64,000 nt of DNA from Catenulispora yoronensis (GCF_039531695.1 NZ_BAAAQN010000039.1:55962-119961), one strand, 5' to 3'. Shown: positions 17,166 through 24,574, counted from the stretch's first letter. Translations and numbers: made by a program. The notes: generated from the sequence alone by a model not told the origin.

Positions 17166-19462
17166 CAGGCAGCCCTCCGGTCGGGTCGGGGACGGTTGGT
17201 CCGGACAGCGGCGGTGAGGGTGGCGGCGGCGAGATCGGCAAGCTGGAGGCCGGCGGCCCCGAGATCGCCGGCGAGGCGGGCGGCCAGGCCGAGACGGACC
17301 GGGCCGGATTCGCAGTCCACGACGATGGCGGTGCCGTCGACGGCGGCGATAGTGGCGGCGAGGTGGACGGCGGCGCGGCGGGAGTCGGCGAGAGAGGCCT
17401 GGGTGCGGGAGGCCTGGGTGCGCGAGACCTGGGTGCGGGAAGCCGACGACTTCGGAGCGGCTTTCGCAGGGCCCGAAGACCGCGACGGCTCGGTCGCCCG
17501 GCCGTCGGTCACCACGACCACCAGCGGCCGCCGCTGCGGATCCCGCATGCGCTCGACCCGCAGGACGTCGGCGGCCTGGAGGAGTCCGGCCGCCAGCGGC
17601 GTGCGGCCGCCGGTGGGAAGCGTGGTGAGCCGGGCGGCGCCGGCCTCGACCGACCAGGTCGGCGGCAGCGCGACCTCGGCGTCGCGGCCGCGGAAGGTCA
17701 CGAGGCCGACTTTGTCACGGCGCTGATACGCGTCGAGCAGCAGCGAGAGGATCGCGCCCTTGACGGCGGACATGCGCTGACGAGCGGCCATGGAGCCGGA
17801 GGCGTCGACGACGAAGAGGACCAGGTTGCCCTCGCGGCCTTCGCGGAGCGGCTCCCGCAGATCCGTCGACCGCAGACGCAGCGCGCCTTCGGTACGGCCG
17901 CGCGAGACCTGTTCGGGCGCGGCGGCCCGGACAGTCGCGACGAGGTGGAGACCGTGAGTCCCCGGACGGGCGCCGATCGCGCGCCCGGTGCTGGTGCGCG
18001 CGCGGGAACGGCGGCCCTCGGCCCCGCCGCCCACGCCCTCGACCTGGAACAGCCGGGCCTTGAACGGCTCGCCGGGTGTCGCAGAGCCCTGTTCGCGCTG
18101 GGCGCCGCCGCGAGCGGATCGGTCGTCGGACTCGGTGTCGCGGTCCCGATCGCGGTCCTGGTCCCGACCGGCTTTCGGCTCCAGTCGGCCGTTGGCCTCC
18201 TGGTCGCGATCCGCCTCGCCGACCAGTTCGGGCTCGGGCGCCACGCCTGATCCGCCGGGTGGTTCGGGCCGGGCGTCGGCGTTCGCCGACGTGTTGGGGT
18301 CCGACCGGTCGTGGTCAGCGCCGGCGTCGGGGCCGTCGGGGCCTCCGGAACCGGGGCCCGAGCCGCCCGGACCCGGATCAGGGTCCTCATCCCCGTCCTG
18401 CATCGCCTCGTCGAGCTGGTTCTCGTCCAGTCCGGGCGCGTCGAACGGATGCCGCCGCCGGCGGTGCGGGAGCGCCAGCGTGGCCGCCCGGCGCACGTCC
18501 TCGGCGATCACGACGGTCCGGCCCGCCCAGGCGGCGAGCGCCGTCGCCGCGCGGGCCGTGACGAGGTCCGCGCGCATGCCGTCGACCTCGAAGGCCGCGC
18601 AGATGCGGGTGATGCGGAGCAGTTCGGCGTCCGGCAGCGTCACGGAGGGCAGGAGCGCGCGGGCGGCGGCGATGCGGGCGGCGGTGTCCTTGTCGGCGGC
18701 TTCCCAGGCGGCGGCGAAGGCCTCGGGGTCGGCTTCGTAGGCGAGGCGGCGACGGACGACTTCGGCGCGTTCGGCCGGGTCGCGGCTGGCGCGGACCTCG
18801 ACGGTCAGTCCGAAGCGGTCCAGGAGCTGGGGGCGCAGTTCGCCCTCTTCGGGGTTCATCGTGCCGACGAGCAGGAAGCGGGCGGAGTGCCGCACGGAGA
18901 CGCCTTCGCGCTCGACATGCGCGACGCCCATGGCGGCGGCGTCCAGGAGGAGGTCGACGAGGTGGTCGTGCAGGAGGTTGACCTCGTCGACGTAGAGCAG
19001 GCCGCGGTGCGCGGCGGCGAGCAGGCCGGGCTCGTAGGCGGCGACGCCGGAGGCCAGCACCTTCTCCAGGTCCAGGGAGCCGACCAGCCGGTCCTCGGTG
19101 GCGCCGACCGGCAGCTCGACGAGGCGCGCGGGGCGGGAGTCGGCGACGGCGAGGCTGCTGGCGCGGTTCGGACCGTCGGAGTGCGGCCCGTCGGGGTGCG
19201 AACTGACGGAGCGGGAACTGTCGGAGTGCGGTCCGTCGGGACATTCGGCGTCCGGGACCCGCGGGTCGCAGGAGAAGCGGCAGCCCGGAACGACGTCGAG
19301 CGCGGGGAGCACAGCGGCCAGCGCCCGCACGATCGTGGACTTGGCGGTGCCCTTCTCGCCGCGGACCAGGACGCCGCCGACGGCCGGCGAGACGGCGTTG
19401 AGCAGGAGGGCCAACCGCAGGTCGTCGAGTCCGACCACGGCGGCGAAGGGGTACGGCGGCAC
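17165..19462 (-). CDS. ChlI/ChlD-type chelatase ATPase (AAA+ plus VWA), putative cobalt/magnesium chelatase subunit
   Basis: A 765-residue single-chain fusion of the BchI-like AAA+ motor and a BchD-like integrin I domain. The AAA part starts FAAVVGLDDLRLALLLNAV and has Walker A RGEKGTAKSTIVRALA and sensor-region LLYVDEVNLLHDHLVDLLLD. A long acidic Pro/Gly/Asp linker follows, then the VWA domain with the MIDAS motif DASGSMAARQRM and a second TDGRA loop. Between the ECPDGPH strand and the next AAA strand lies a ~28-residue SDGP/HSD-type repetitive insert. The large CobN/BchH subunit is not in this window. GTG 19462 has GAGGAG about ten bases upstream and follows the riboswitch, making it the first operon gene. 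Confidence 0.85.
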   Translation of the reverse strand: MPPYPFAAVVGLDDLRLALLLNAVSPAVGGVLVRGEKGTAKSTIVRALAAVLPALDVVPGCRFSCDPRVPDAECPDGPHSDSSRSVSSHPDGPHSDGPNRASSLAVADSRPARLVELPVGATEDRLVGSLDLEKVLASGVAAYEPGLLAAAHRGLLYVDEVNLLHDHLVDLLLDAAAMGVAHVEREGVSVRHSARFLLVGTMNPEEGELRPQLLDRFGLTVEVRASRDPAERAEVVRRRLAYEADPEAFAAAWEAADKDTAARIAAARALLPSVTLPDAELLRITRICAAFEVDGMRADLVTARAATALAAWAGRTVVIAEDVRRAATLALPHRRRRHPFDAPGLDENQLDEAMQDGDEDPDPGPGGSGPGSGGPDGPDAGADHDRSDPNTSANADARPEPPGGSGVAPEPELVGEADRDQEANGRLEPKAGRDQDRDRDRDTESDDRSARGGAQREQGSATPGEPFKARLFQVEGVGGGAEGRRSRARTSTGRAIGARPGTHGLHLVATVRAAAPEQVSRGRTEGALRLRSTDLREPLREGREGNLVLFVVDASGSMAARQRMSAVKGAILSLLLDAYQRRDKVGLVTFRGRDAEVALPPTWSVEAGAARLTTLPTGGRTPLAAGLLQAADVLRVERMRDPQRRPLVVVVTDGRATEPSRSSGPAKAAPKSSASRTQVSRTQASRTQASLADSRRAAVHLAATIAAVDGTAIVVDCESGPVRLGLAARLAGDLGAAGLQLADLAAATLTAAVRTNRPRPDRRAA

Positions 19463-19514
19463 GCCGAATCAGCTCCTCACGGGTGTCCACGCCCGACAGG
19501 TCCAATAGCACAGA

Positions 19515-19534
19515 CACGCCGCGGGGGCGGCGTG
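19515..19534 (-). promoter_or_regulatory. Hairpin between riboswitch and first cobalamin gene (possible expression platform)
   Basis: A perfect 8-base stem (CACGCCGC/GCGGCGTG) with a four-base loop, read on the minus strand just after the B12 box and about 50 bases before the GTG start. No U-run follows, so transcription termination is less likely than an anti-sequestering or sequestering role acting on translation. Confidence 0.5.
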
Positions 19535-19539
19535 CCGGA

Positions 19540-19750
19540 GGCGGTCGGAGTCTCCTGACTCTCAGATCGCAGCACCTTTTCCTGCCTTCCCAGAACTTCG
19601 CGGTTCCAGTGGCTGGGGCTGCCGTTCGGCGCGGCCGTGAGGCGTTGCCGGGCGGCATCCTCGTGGGGAGGTGCTCCCTGATCACAGTGGCGGGACCGTT
19701 CCGGATTCGCACCGGGATTCCTGCCGACCGTCCTGCGTGCAGCATCCCGC
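19540..19750 (-). promoter_or_regulatory. Cobalamin (adenosylcobalamin) riboswitch
   Basis: On the minus strand the leader holds the diagnostic elements in order: GCAGGAATCCCGGTGCGAATCCGG-type J/P segment (about 19734-19711), the CCGCCACTG core (about 19695-19687), a GC-rich peripheral arm, and the B12 box AGTCAGGAGACT at 19549-19560. It sits 80-290 bases before the first gene of a twelve-gene corrin operon, in the right direction. Boundaries are approximate. High cobalamin should lower operon expression. Confidence 0.9.
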
Positions 19751-20199
19751 AGCGATCAACGGGCGTCAAACCGCCGGGCCTGAGGAGGACCGTGGGGTGC
19801 CGGGGGCAGGTGCGGCGCCAGGGGTGGCGCTGAGGCGTGGTGGAGTGGCGCCCGGTGGCGGTATGGGCTGATGTGTCGGTCAATGGGAGGGTGAGCAAGC
19901 GACGGCGCGGGGCGCCGGTTTTGGGCGAGTACGAGTTGGAAGGCGGGGCTTTCGGTCCGGCCGGGAGGGCCGAGCGGAGTGACCGACGTGACACTCGTGG
20001 CGGGTGGAGTGGAGCGGCGGCGCGTGGTGCGGATGTGATGAATGTGACGAATACAACGGGACTGGCGAACGTACCGAACGTACCGAACGTGACGAACGTC
20101 GGCAGCGGACGCACCCTGAGCCGGCCCGGGTCGCTGTGGAAGGCCGTATTGCGGCGGATCCGTACTAGGTGAGTTCGGCTCCGAGGTCGCCCTTTTTAC

Positions 20200-20254
20200 G
20201 AGACAGAGTGTCTTGCAGCGACACATGGTGTCTTTATTAGAGACAGAGCGTCTC
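20200..20254. promoter_or_regulatory. Three operator-like dyads at a 20-base period, with a possible rightward promoter
   Basis: Three 15-base dyads begin at 20200 (GAGACAGAGTGTCTT), 20220 (GACACATGGTGTCTT) and 20240 (GAGACAGAGCGTCTC), exactly 20 bases apart, about two helical turns. A -35-like TTGCAG (20213-20218) and a -10-like TATTAG (20235-20240) lie 16 bases apart on the + strand, with the middle dyad filling the spacer, an arrangement typical of a TetR-repressed promoter. No gene is found downstream of it on the + strand; it faces the 3' end of the oxidoreductase gene. Confidence 0.6.
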
Positions 20255-20294
20255 ACAAAGTCGCACCTACTCAGGCGAGCTTTTAGAGGCGGAC

Positions 20295-20939
20295 TTACAG
20301 CGGCGGGCCGTCGCCCGGATCCTCTTGATACGAGTAGCGCTGCTCCCGCCACGGGTCGCCGATGTTGTGGTAGCCGCGCTCCTCCCAGAAGCCGCGGCGG
20401 TCCTCGGTGAGGTACTCGATCCCGCGGACCCACTTCGGGCCCTTCCAGGCGTAGAGGTGGGGGACGATCAGGCGCAGCGGGAAGCCGTGCTCCGGGGTGA
20501 GGGGTTCGCCGGCGTGGTGCGTCGCGAACAGGGTCTTCTCGTGGAGGAGGTCCTCCATGCGGAGGTTGGCGCTGTAGCCGTACTCGGCCCAGACGGTGAC
20601 GTGGGTGACGTCGGGCGCGGGCGGGGCCAGGTCGAGGATGGTCTGGGCGGCCACGCCGCGCCACGGGGCGTCGAACATCGTGAACTTGGTGACGCAGTGG
20701 AAGTCGGCCACGACGTCGACGGCGGGCAGGGCCGTGAACTCCTCGTGGAACCAGATCGCCTCCTCGCCGTCGGCGGTGGCGCCGGTGACGCGGAAGTCCC
20801 AGGTGGCGGGCTTGAAGCGGGGAACAGGGCCGTAGTGCAGGACCGGCCACTCGCCGCGCTGCATGCGCTGGCCGGGCGGGAGCCGGTCCGCCGTCCGCGC
20901 GTCGGCTTCGATGTCCACCCCTGATCCCGGCTGCCCCAT
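20295..20939 (-). CDS. Sulfite oxidase-like molybdopterin-dependent oxidoreductase
   Basis: A 214-residue protein of the oxidoreductase molybdopterin-binding family (sulfite oxidase/YedY-like, soluble short form). The Moco cysteine is expected in VVADFHCVTKFTMFDAPWRG. The C-terminal block GFPLRLIVPHLYAWKGPKWVRGIEY and GFWEERGYHNIGDPW is characteristic. There is no signal peptide, so it is probably cytoplasmic, unlike YedY. I start at ATG 20939; the frame is open far upstream, but that part runs through the divergent promoter and the bfd gene. Physiological substrate is unknown. It diverges from bfd across the iron box. Confidence 0.88.
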   Translation of the reverse strand: MGQPGSGVDIEADARTADRLPPGQRMQRGEWPVLHYGPVPRFKPATWDFRVTGATADGEEAIWFHEEFTALPAVDVVADFHCVTKFTMFDAPWRGVAAQTILDLAPPAPDVTHVTVWAEYGYSANLRMEDLLHEKTLFATHHAGEPLTPEHGFPLRLIVPHLYAWKGPKWVRGIEYLTEDRRGFWEERGYHNIGDPWREQRYSYQEDPGDGPPL

Positions 20940-21005
20940 GGGTCCATCGTCCCAGATGTGGCGGACCGCACGTGCGCCGGGGACTTGGCGGTGGGGCTTT
21001 TGTAG

Positions 21006-21021
21006 CTTAGGCTCGCCTAAG
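21006..21021. promoter_or_regulatory. DtxR/IdeR-type iron box
   Basis: CTTAGGCTCGCCTAAG has perfect seven-base arms and matches the core of the DtxR/IdeR operator (TTAGG...CCTAA). It lies about 50 bases before bfd and 67 bases before the divergent oxidoreductase start, so either or both genes could be iron-regulated. A second small hairpin (GGTGCG/CGCACC) follows at about 21034-21047. Confidence 0.75.
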
Positions 21022-21072
21022 TCATCATTGATCAGGTGCGTCCGCACCGATTGATAAGCCCCGGAGCCTCGC

Positions 21073-21435
21073 TTGTACGCCTGCATATGCCACGCGGTGA
21101 CCACCGCCGAGATCGACGCAGCGGTCGCGCTGGGTGCGAAGTCCGTCAAGCAGGTCCGCAAGGCCACCGGGGCCGGCTCCGCCTGCGGGACCTGCGTGAA
21201 GCGCCTGAGCTGCCTGCTGGCCGCCGCCCGCGTCGCGGACTCGGCGCCGGCGGAGGGCATGCCGGCGGCGGAGCTGCTGCCGGCCGAGGCGCCGCTGCGC
21301 GCGCCGATCGAGACGTCGGTCATGGCGTCGGGCATGGCGTCGGTATCGGCGTCAGCGCCGGTCACCGCCTCGGCCACCGCACCGGTCACCGCGCACGCCC
21401 CGCACTGCCCGGCCGCGCTGCCCGCCCTGGGCTGA
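21073..21435 (+). CDS. bfd: Bacterioferritin-associated ferredoxin (Bfd) with disordered tail
   Basis: A 120-residue protein. The first ~55 residues are a Bfd [2Fe-2S] domain, with cluster cysteines in YACICHAV and ACGTCVKRL; Bfd reduces Fe(III) in bacterioferritin to release iron. The TTG at 21073 is chosen because it puts the MYxCIC start where Bfd proteins begin. The remaining ~65 residues are Ala/Pro/Ser-rich (SVMASGMASVSASAPVTAS) and look disordered; most Bfd proteins end near 65-90 residues. Bfr follows 88 bases later, and the iron box lies just upstream. Confidence 0.85.
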   Translation: MYACICHAVTTAEIDAAVALGAKSVKQVRKATGAGSACGTCVKRLSCLLAAARVADSAPAEGMPAAELLPAEAPLRAPIETSVMASGMASVSASAPVTASATAPVTAHAPHCPAALPALG

Positions 21436-21523
21436 ATCCGCACGTCAACCGTTAGCTCCTTCGGCGCAATCCGCCACCGCGGCGTTACCCTCCGCCCAAA
21501 CGACTCTGGCAGGATCTGGCGGC

Positions 21524-22003
21524 ATGCAGGGTGACAAGGACATCATCGCGTTCCTGAACGAGCAGCTCACCGCCGAACTGACGGCCATCAATCAGTACTG
21601 GCTGCACTACAAGCTCCAGGAGAACCGCGGCTGGAAGAAGCTCGCGGAGTACACCCGCCACGAGTCCATCGACGAGATGAAGCACGCCGACAAGCTGGCC
21701 GAGCGCATCATCTTCCTCGAAGGCCTGCCGAACTTCCAGAAGCTGCTGCCGCTGGAGATCGGGCAGAGCGTCACCGAGATGTTCCAGGCCGACATGAAGG
21801 TCGAGCTCGCGGCCGTGGACCGGCTGCGACGCGGCATCGCGCTGATGCGGGAACGCGGCGACGTCACCTCCGCGAACCTCTTCGAGGAGATCCTCGCCGA
21901 CGAGGAACACCACATCGACTACCTGGAGACCCAGCTGGACCTCATCGGCCAGCTCGGCGAGCCGCTGTACATCGCGCAGCTGGTGGAGCAGCCGGAGTCG
22001 TAG
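21524..22003 (+). CDS. bfr: Bacterioferritin
   Basis: A 159-residue four-helix ferritin that stores iron in a 24-mer with haem between subunit pairs. Ferroxidase residues are present in order: Glu in LNEQLTAELTAINQYW, HESIDEMKHAD (Glu and His ligands plus the haem-ligating Met), the Glu of the third helix, and EEILADEEHHIDYLE. Length is the family norm. ATG at 21524. It is followed by a strong terminator, ending the bfd-bfr unit. Confidence 0.96.
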   Translation: MQGDKDIIAFLNEQLTAELTAINQYWLHYKLQENRGWKKLAEYTRHESIDEMKHADKLAERIIFLEGLPNFQKLLPLEIGQSVTEMFQADMKVELAAVDRLRRGIALMRERGDVTSANLFEEILADEEHHIDYLETQLDLIGQLGEPLYIAQLVEQPES

Positions 22004-22018
22004 CCACGAAGACATCCG

Positions 22019-22065
22019 CCGCGCGGTCCCGTCCGAGCTCACTGAGCCGGGGACCGCGCGGTTTT
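22019..22065 (+). terminator. Rho-independent terminator after bfr
   Basis: Perfect 12-base arms CCGCGCGGTCCC (22019-22030) and GGGACCGCGCGG (22050-22061) with a 19-base loop, followed by TTTT on the + strand. Confidence 0.85.
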
Positions 22066-22084
22066 GCGTTGGAGTACGGCCGAA

Positions 22085-22435
22085 TCAGCGGCTCATCGAC
22101 CTCGACAGCTCGCTGCCGGCGGCCACGAGTCGGGAATCCCAGGTCGGATCCGCCACGCCGGTACGGTCGGCCAACGCGATGATCGTCGCCAAGAAGCCGT
22201 CGCTCAGGGCGGCCAACACGGGGTGACGGCTCCGAGCCCGCCAGAGCAGGAGGGCATCGGCAAAGGCTCGAAGTTCCGCGGGCGCGATCCGGGCTTCGTC
22301 CGATTCCATCGGGCCGATGCCGGAAGGCTGGGCGACGATGTCCTCGAACGCGGCGACCTGGCGCAGGAAAAGCTGCGACACGCCCTGCGCAGGGTTCCAG
22401 ACCGTCTCGTCGCCCACGACGTAGTACTGACTCAC
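22085..22435 (-). CDS. Small protein resembling DUF6086
   Basis: A 116-residue protein starting MSQYYVVGDETVWNPAQGVS, then a mid-part SGIGPMESDEARIAPAELRAF and an amphipathic C-terminal half ending ELSRSMSR. The pattern (tag VGDxTVWNP, then PSGxGPM, then a RSM ending) recalls actinobacterial DUF6086 proteins, which are uncharacterised; this match is from memory. Base composition by codon position looks coding. It is convergent with bfr across the terminator, and its own 5' region is the CACC-rich intergenic stretch with a G-quadruplex motif. Confidence 0.7.
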   Translation of the reverse strand: MSQYYVVGDETVWNPAQGVSQLFLRQVAAFEDIVAQPSGIGPMESDEARIAPAELRAFADALLLWRARSRHPVLAALSDGFLATIIALADRTGVADPTWDSRLVAAGSELSRSMSR

Positions 22436-22590
22436 CCCGGCACCCTAAGTGTCAGATACGCGAACGAGAACAGGTGGTACGCCTCGCAAGCGCCGCACCA
22501 CCGCACCACCGCAGCACACCGCGCAGCGCACCACATCACCACAGCACCACCACCGCAGCCCACATGCAGCGCGCCACCCCGCAGCCACCG

Positions 22591-22608
22591 CCCCACCCCA
22601 CCCCACCC
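22591..22608 (-). other. G-quadruplex-forming motif (minus strand)
   Basis: The + strand reads four C-tracts of 4, 4, 4 and 3 separated by single A residues. The minus strand therefore has GGG-T-GGGG-T-GGGG-T-GGGG, an ideal parallel G4 with one-base loops, about 156 bases before the DUF6086-like gene on its coding strand. The surrounding 22490-22650 is CAC/ACC-rich low-complexity sequence. Confidence 0.75.
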
Positions 22609-22614
22609 ACAGCA

Positions 22615-22642
22615 ACGCCCGGCCGCACCAACGGCCGGGCGT
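22615..22642 (-). terminator. Hairpin after the HNH-like gene
   Basis: Perfect 11-base stem (ACGCCCGGCCG/CGGCCGGGCGT) with a six-base loop between two minus-strand genes. It lacks a U-run, so it may be a high-GC terminator or an mRNA-stabilising structure. Confidence 0.45.
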
Positions 22643-22698
22643 CACATATCAGTACTCGAACAATCAGGCCCGCAGGCCCTCAGACCCGCAGACCGACC

Positions 22699-23463
22699 CT
22701 ACTTCGCAGCCCTCGCCCGCGTCGCCGGCTTCTTGCCGTCGTCATCGTCGTCGTCATCGTTCTTCCGGTCCTCGACCTGGTCGGCGGGCACGAACTCGGC
22801 CGCCGGGCCGGTGCCGGTCTTGTGGAAGCGCAGTGCCTCCCACAGGGGGCCGGGGATGACGTGGATGCCGTAGTGGGCGCGGTGGTGGTTGGCGCAGAGC
22901 ACTTCGAGGTTGCCCGGGGACTCGGCCCACTTCTGGAAGTCCTCGTCGGTCTCGAAGTGCAGGCCGAGGGCCTGCTCGATCTTCTTCTCGTCGACCTGGT
23001 TGATCTGGGAGAACTCGACGTGGGTGTGGTGCAGCTCCGGGTCGCCTTCGCAGAGGTCGTCGTTGATGATGCACTTCCACATGCCCTGGCGCTTCAGGCG
23101 GGCCTTGGCCTGCTCGAAGAGGTGGTAGTGCGGGTCGTCCTCGCGCGGGGCGTGTTCGGGCACGTGGGTCAGGATGTGGACCGTCAGCATCTGGTCGTGG
23201 GCCAGGGTGTTGCCGGTCGCCGCCGACTTCGTCGGGTGCAGGGGGGAGCTGGTGCGCTTGGGCTCGTCGTCGTCGTCGGAGTGCGAGTGCGAGGAGCGGG
23301 TCTGGGCGGGGACCGCCTTCTTCGCCGCGGTCTTCTTCGCGGGCGCGCGGTGGTGCTCGTGCTCATCCCCCTCCGCGGCCTTCTTCGCTTCCAAGGTCCG
23401 GCGATGCTGCTCCTCCGGGCCTATCTCCTCCTCGGAACCGAACAGCTTGCTCATCCAGCCCAT
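22699..23463 (-). CDS. HNH-fold-like protein with charged low-complexity N-terminus
   Basis: A 254-residue protein. Residues ~20-90 are Lys/His/Asp-rich and disordered (AAKKAVPAQTRSSHSHSDDD). The second half has a Zn/HNH-like pattern: WKCIINDDLCEGDPELHHTHVEF followed by NLEVLCANHHRAHYGIHV (segments of one motif), i.e. Cys-x6-Cys, a His-His pair and a downstream C-x2-H-H. This suggests an HNH nuclease-type domain or a Zn-bound relative. The C-terminus is a run of Asp then Lys/Arg. I start at ATG 23463 (MGWMSKLFG) with GGGGAG seven bases upstream; an upstream ATG at 23496 is less likely. Function unknown. Confidence 0.72.
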   Translation of the reverse strand: MGWMSKLFGSEEEIGPEEQHRRTLEAKKAAEGDEHEHHRAPAKKTAAKKAVPAQTRSSHSHSDDDDEPKRTSSPLHPTKSAATGNTLAHDQMLTVHILTHVPEHAPREDDPHYHLFEQAKARLKRQGMWKCIINDDLCEGDPELHHTHVEFSQINQVDEKKIEQALGLHFETDEDFQKWAESPGNLEVLCANHHRAHYGIHVIPGPLWEALRFHKTGTGPAAEFVPADQVEDRKNDDDDDDDGKKPATRARAAK

Positions 23464-23516
23464 CGGGCTTCTCCCCACCATTGCTCGTTCAGACACCGGC
23501 TAAGCCGGGGCTGACC

Positions 23517-24560
23517 CTAGTCCCTCTCAGGGGATTGCATCAAGGCGGTGGAAACCACCTCCACGGCCGTGTCACAGTCCTGAGCGGACACGTCCAGATG
23601 CGTGACGATCCGCAGCAGTTTCGGGCCGAAGGCCGACACCCGCACACCCTGGGCGAAGCAGGCCGCGGCCACCGCCGGGGCGTCGTCGACGTCGACCAGG
23701 ACGATGTTGGTCTCCGGTTCGCGGACCGCGGCGCCGGCCGCCTTCAGAGCCGCCGCGATCCGGCGGGCGTTCTCATGGTCCTGCGACAGTCGGTCCAGGT
23801 TGTGCGCCAGGCCGTAGAGGGCGCCGGCGGCCAGGATGCCGGACTGGCGCATGGAGCCGCCGAGGCGGCGGCGCAGGGCGCGGGCCTGCTCGGCGCGGCC
23901 GGGCGGCAGCAGGACCAGGGAGCCGACCGGGGCGCCCAGCCCCTTGGACATGCAGACGGCCATGGTGGTCGCCACGGCGCCGTACTCGGCCAGCGGCACC
24001 CCGGTGGCGGCGTGCGCGTTCCAGATGCGGGCGCCGTCCAGGTGCAGGCCGATGCCGAAGGAGTCGGCCAGGGCCCGGATCTCGCGCAGGGTGTCGATCG
24101 GGTAGACGGACCCGCCGCCGCGGTTGTGCGTGTTCTCCACCTCGACCGCGCGGGTACCAACCGTATAGCGGTCGCCGACGCGGACCAGCGCCGCGAGCGA
24201 GGCCGGATCCATGAGCCCGCGCGCGGAGGGCAGGGTGCGGGTCTGGACGCCGGCATGGGCGGCCAGGCCGCCGTTCTCGTGCGCGACGATGTGCGCGTCG
24301 GCGTCGCACACGAGTTCCTCGCCGGGGCCGACCAGCATCCGGATGCCGATGTGGTTGGCCATGATCCCGGTCGGGGTGAAGACGGCGTCCTCGAATCCGA
24401 ACAGCGCCGCCACCGACTCCTCCAGCCGGCGGACGGTGGGATCCTCGTCGTACTGGTCGTCGCCGACGTCGGCGGAGGCCATGGCCTCGCGCATGGCCGG
24501 GGACGGCTTGGTGACGGTGTCGCTGCGCAGATCGATCGGGGAGTCAGGGTAGGTCGCCAT
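23517..24560 (-). CDS. ltaE: Low-specificity L-threonine aldolase
   Basis: A 347-residue fold-type I PLP enzyme that cleaves L-threonine/L-allo-threonine to glycine and acetaldehyde. Motifs: DLRSDTVTKPSPAMREAM at the start, DDQYDEDPTVRRLEE, HIVAHENGGLAAHAGVQ, ENTHNRGGGSVYP, HLDGARIWNA, and the PLP lysine in CMSKGLGAPVGS. The C-terminal small domain is complete. ATG at 24560. Its neighbours are unrelated metabolic genes. Confidence 0.93.
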   Translation of the reverse strand: MATYPDSPIDLRSDTVTKPSPAMREAMASADVGDDQYDEDPTVRRLEESVAALFGFEDAVFTPTGIMANHIGIRMLVGPGEELVCDADAHIVAHENGGLAAHAGVQTRTLPSARGLMDPASLAALVRVGDRYTVGTRAVEVENTHNRGGGSVYPIDTLREIRALADSFGIGLHLDGARIWNAHAATGVPLAEYGAVATTMAVCMSKGLGAPVGSLVLLPPGRAEQARALRRRLGGSMRQSGILAAGALYGLAHNLDRLSQDHENARRIAAALKAAGAAVREPETNIVLVDVDDAPAVAAACFAQGVRVSAFGPKLLRIVTHLDVSAQDCDTAVEVVSTALMQSPERD

Positions 24561-24574
24561 ACCCGAGAAAGTAT

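Larger units (their letters stand above)
19463..20199. other. Non-coding leader and upstream region of the cobalamin operon
   Basis: No convincing gene. The left part is the riboswitch leader of the operon. From about 19760 to 20190 I see only low-complexity sequence, including a short run of GAACGT(ACC/GAC) repeats at about 20068-20100. Open frames through it encode repetitive or Arg/Ala-rich sequence without family features. Confidence 0.6.

Noticed and set aside
19837..20172. Possible small plus-strand protein in the cobalamin leader region
   Set aside because: No Shine-Dalgarno site, no family features, composition follows GAACGT repeats.
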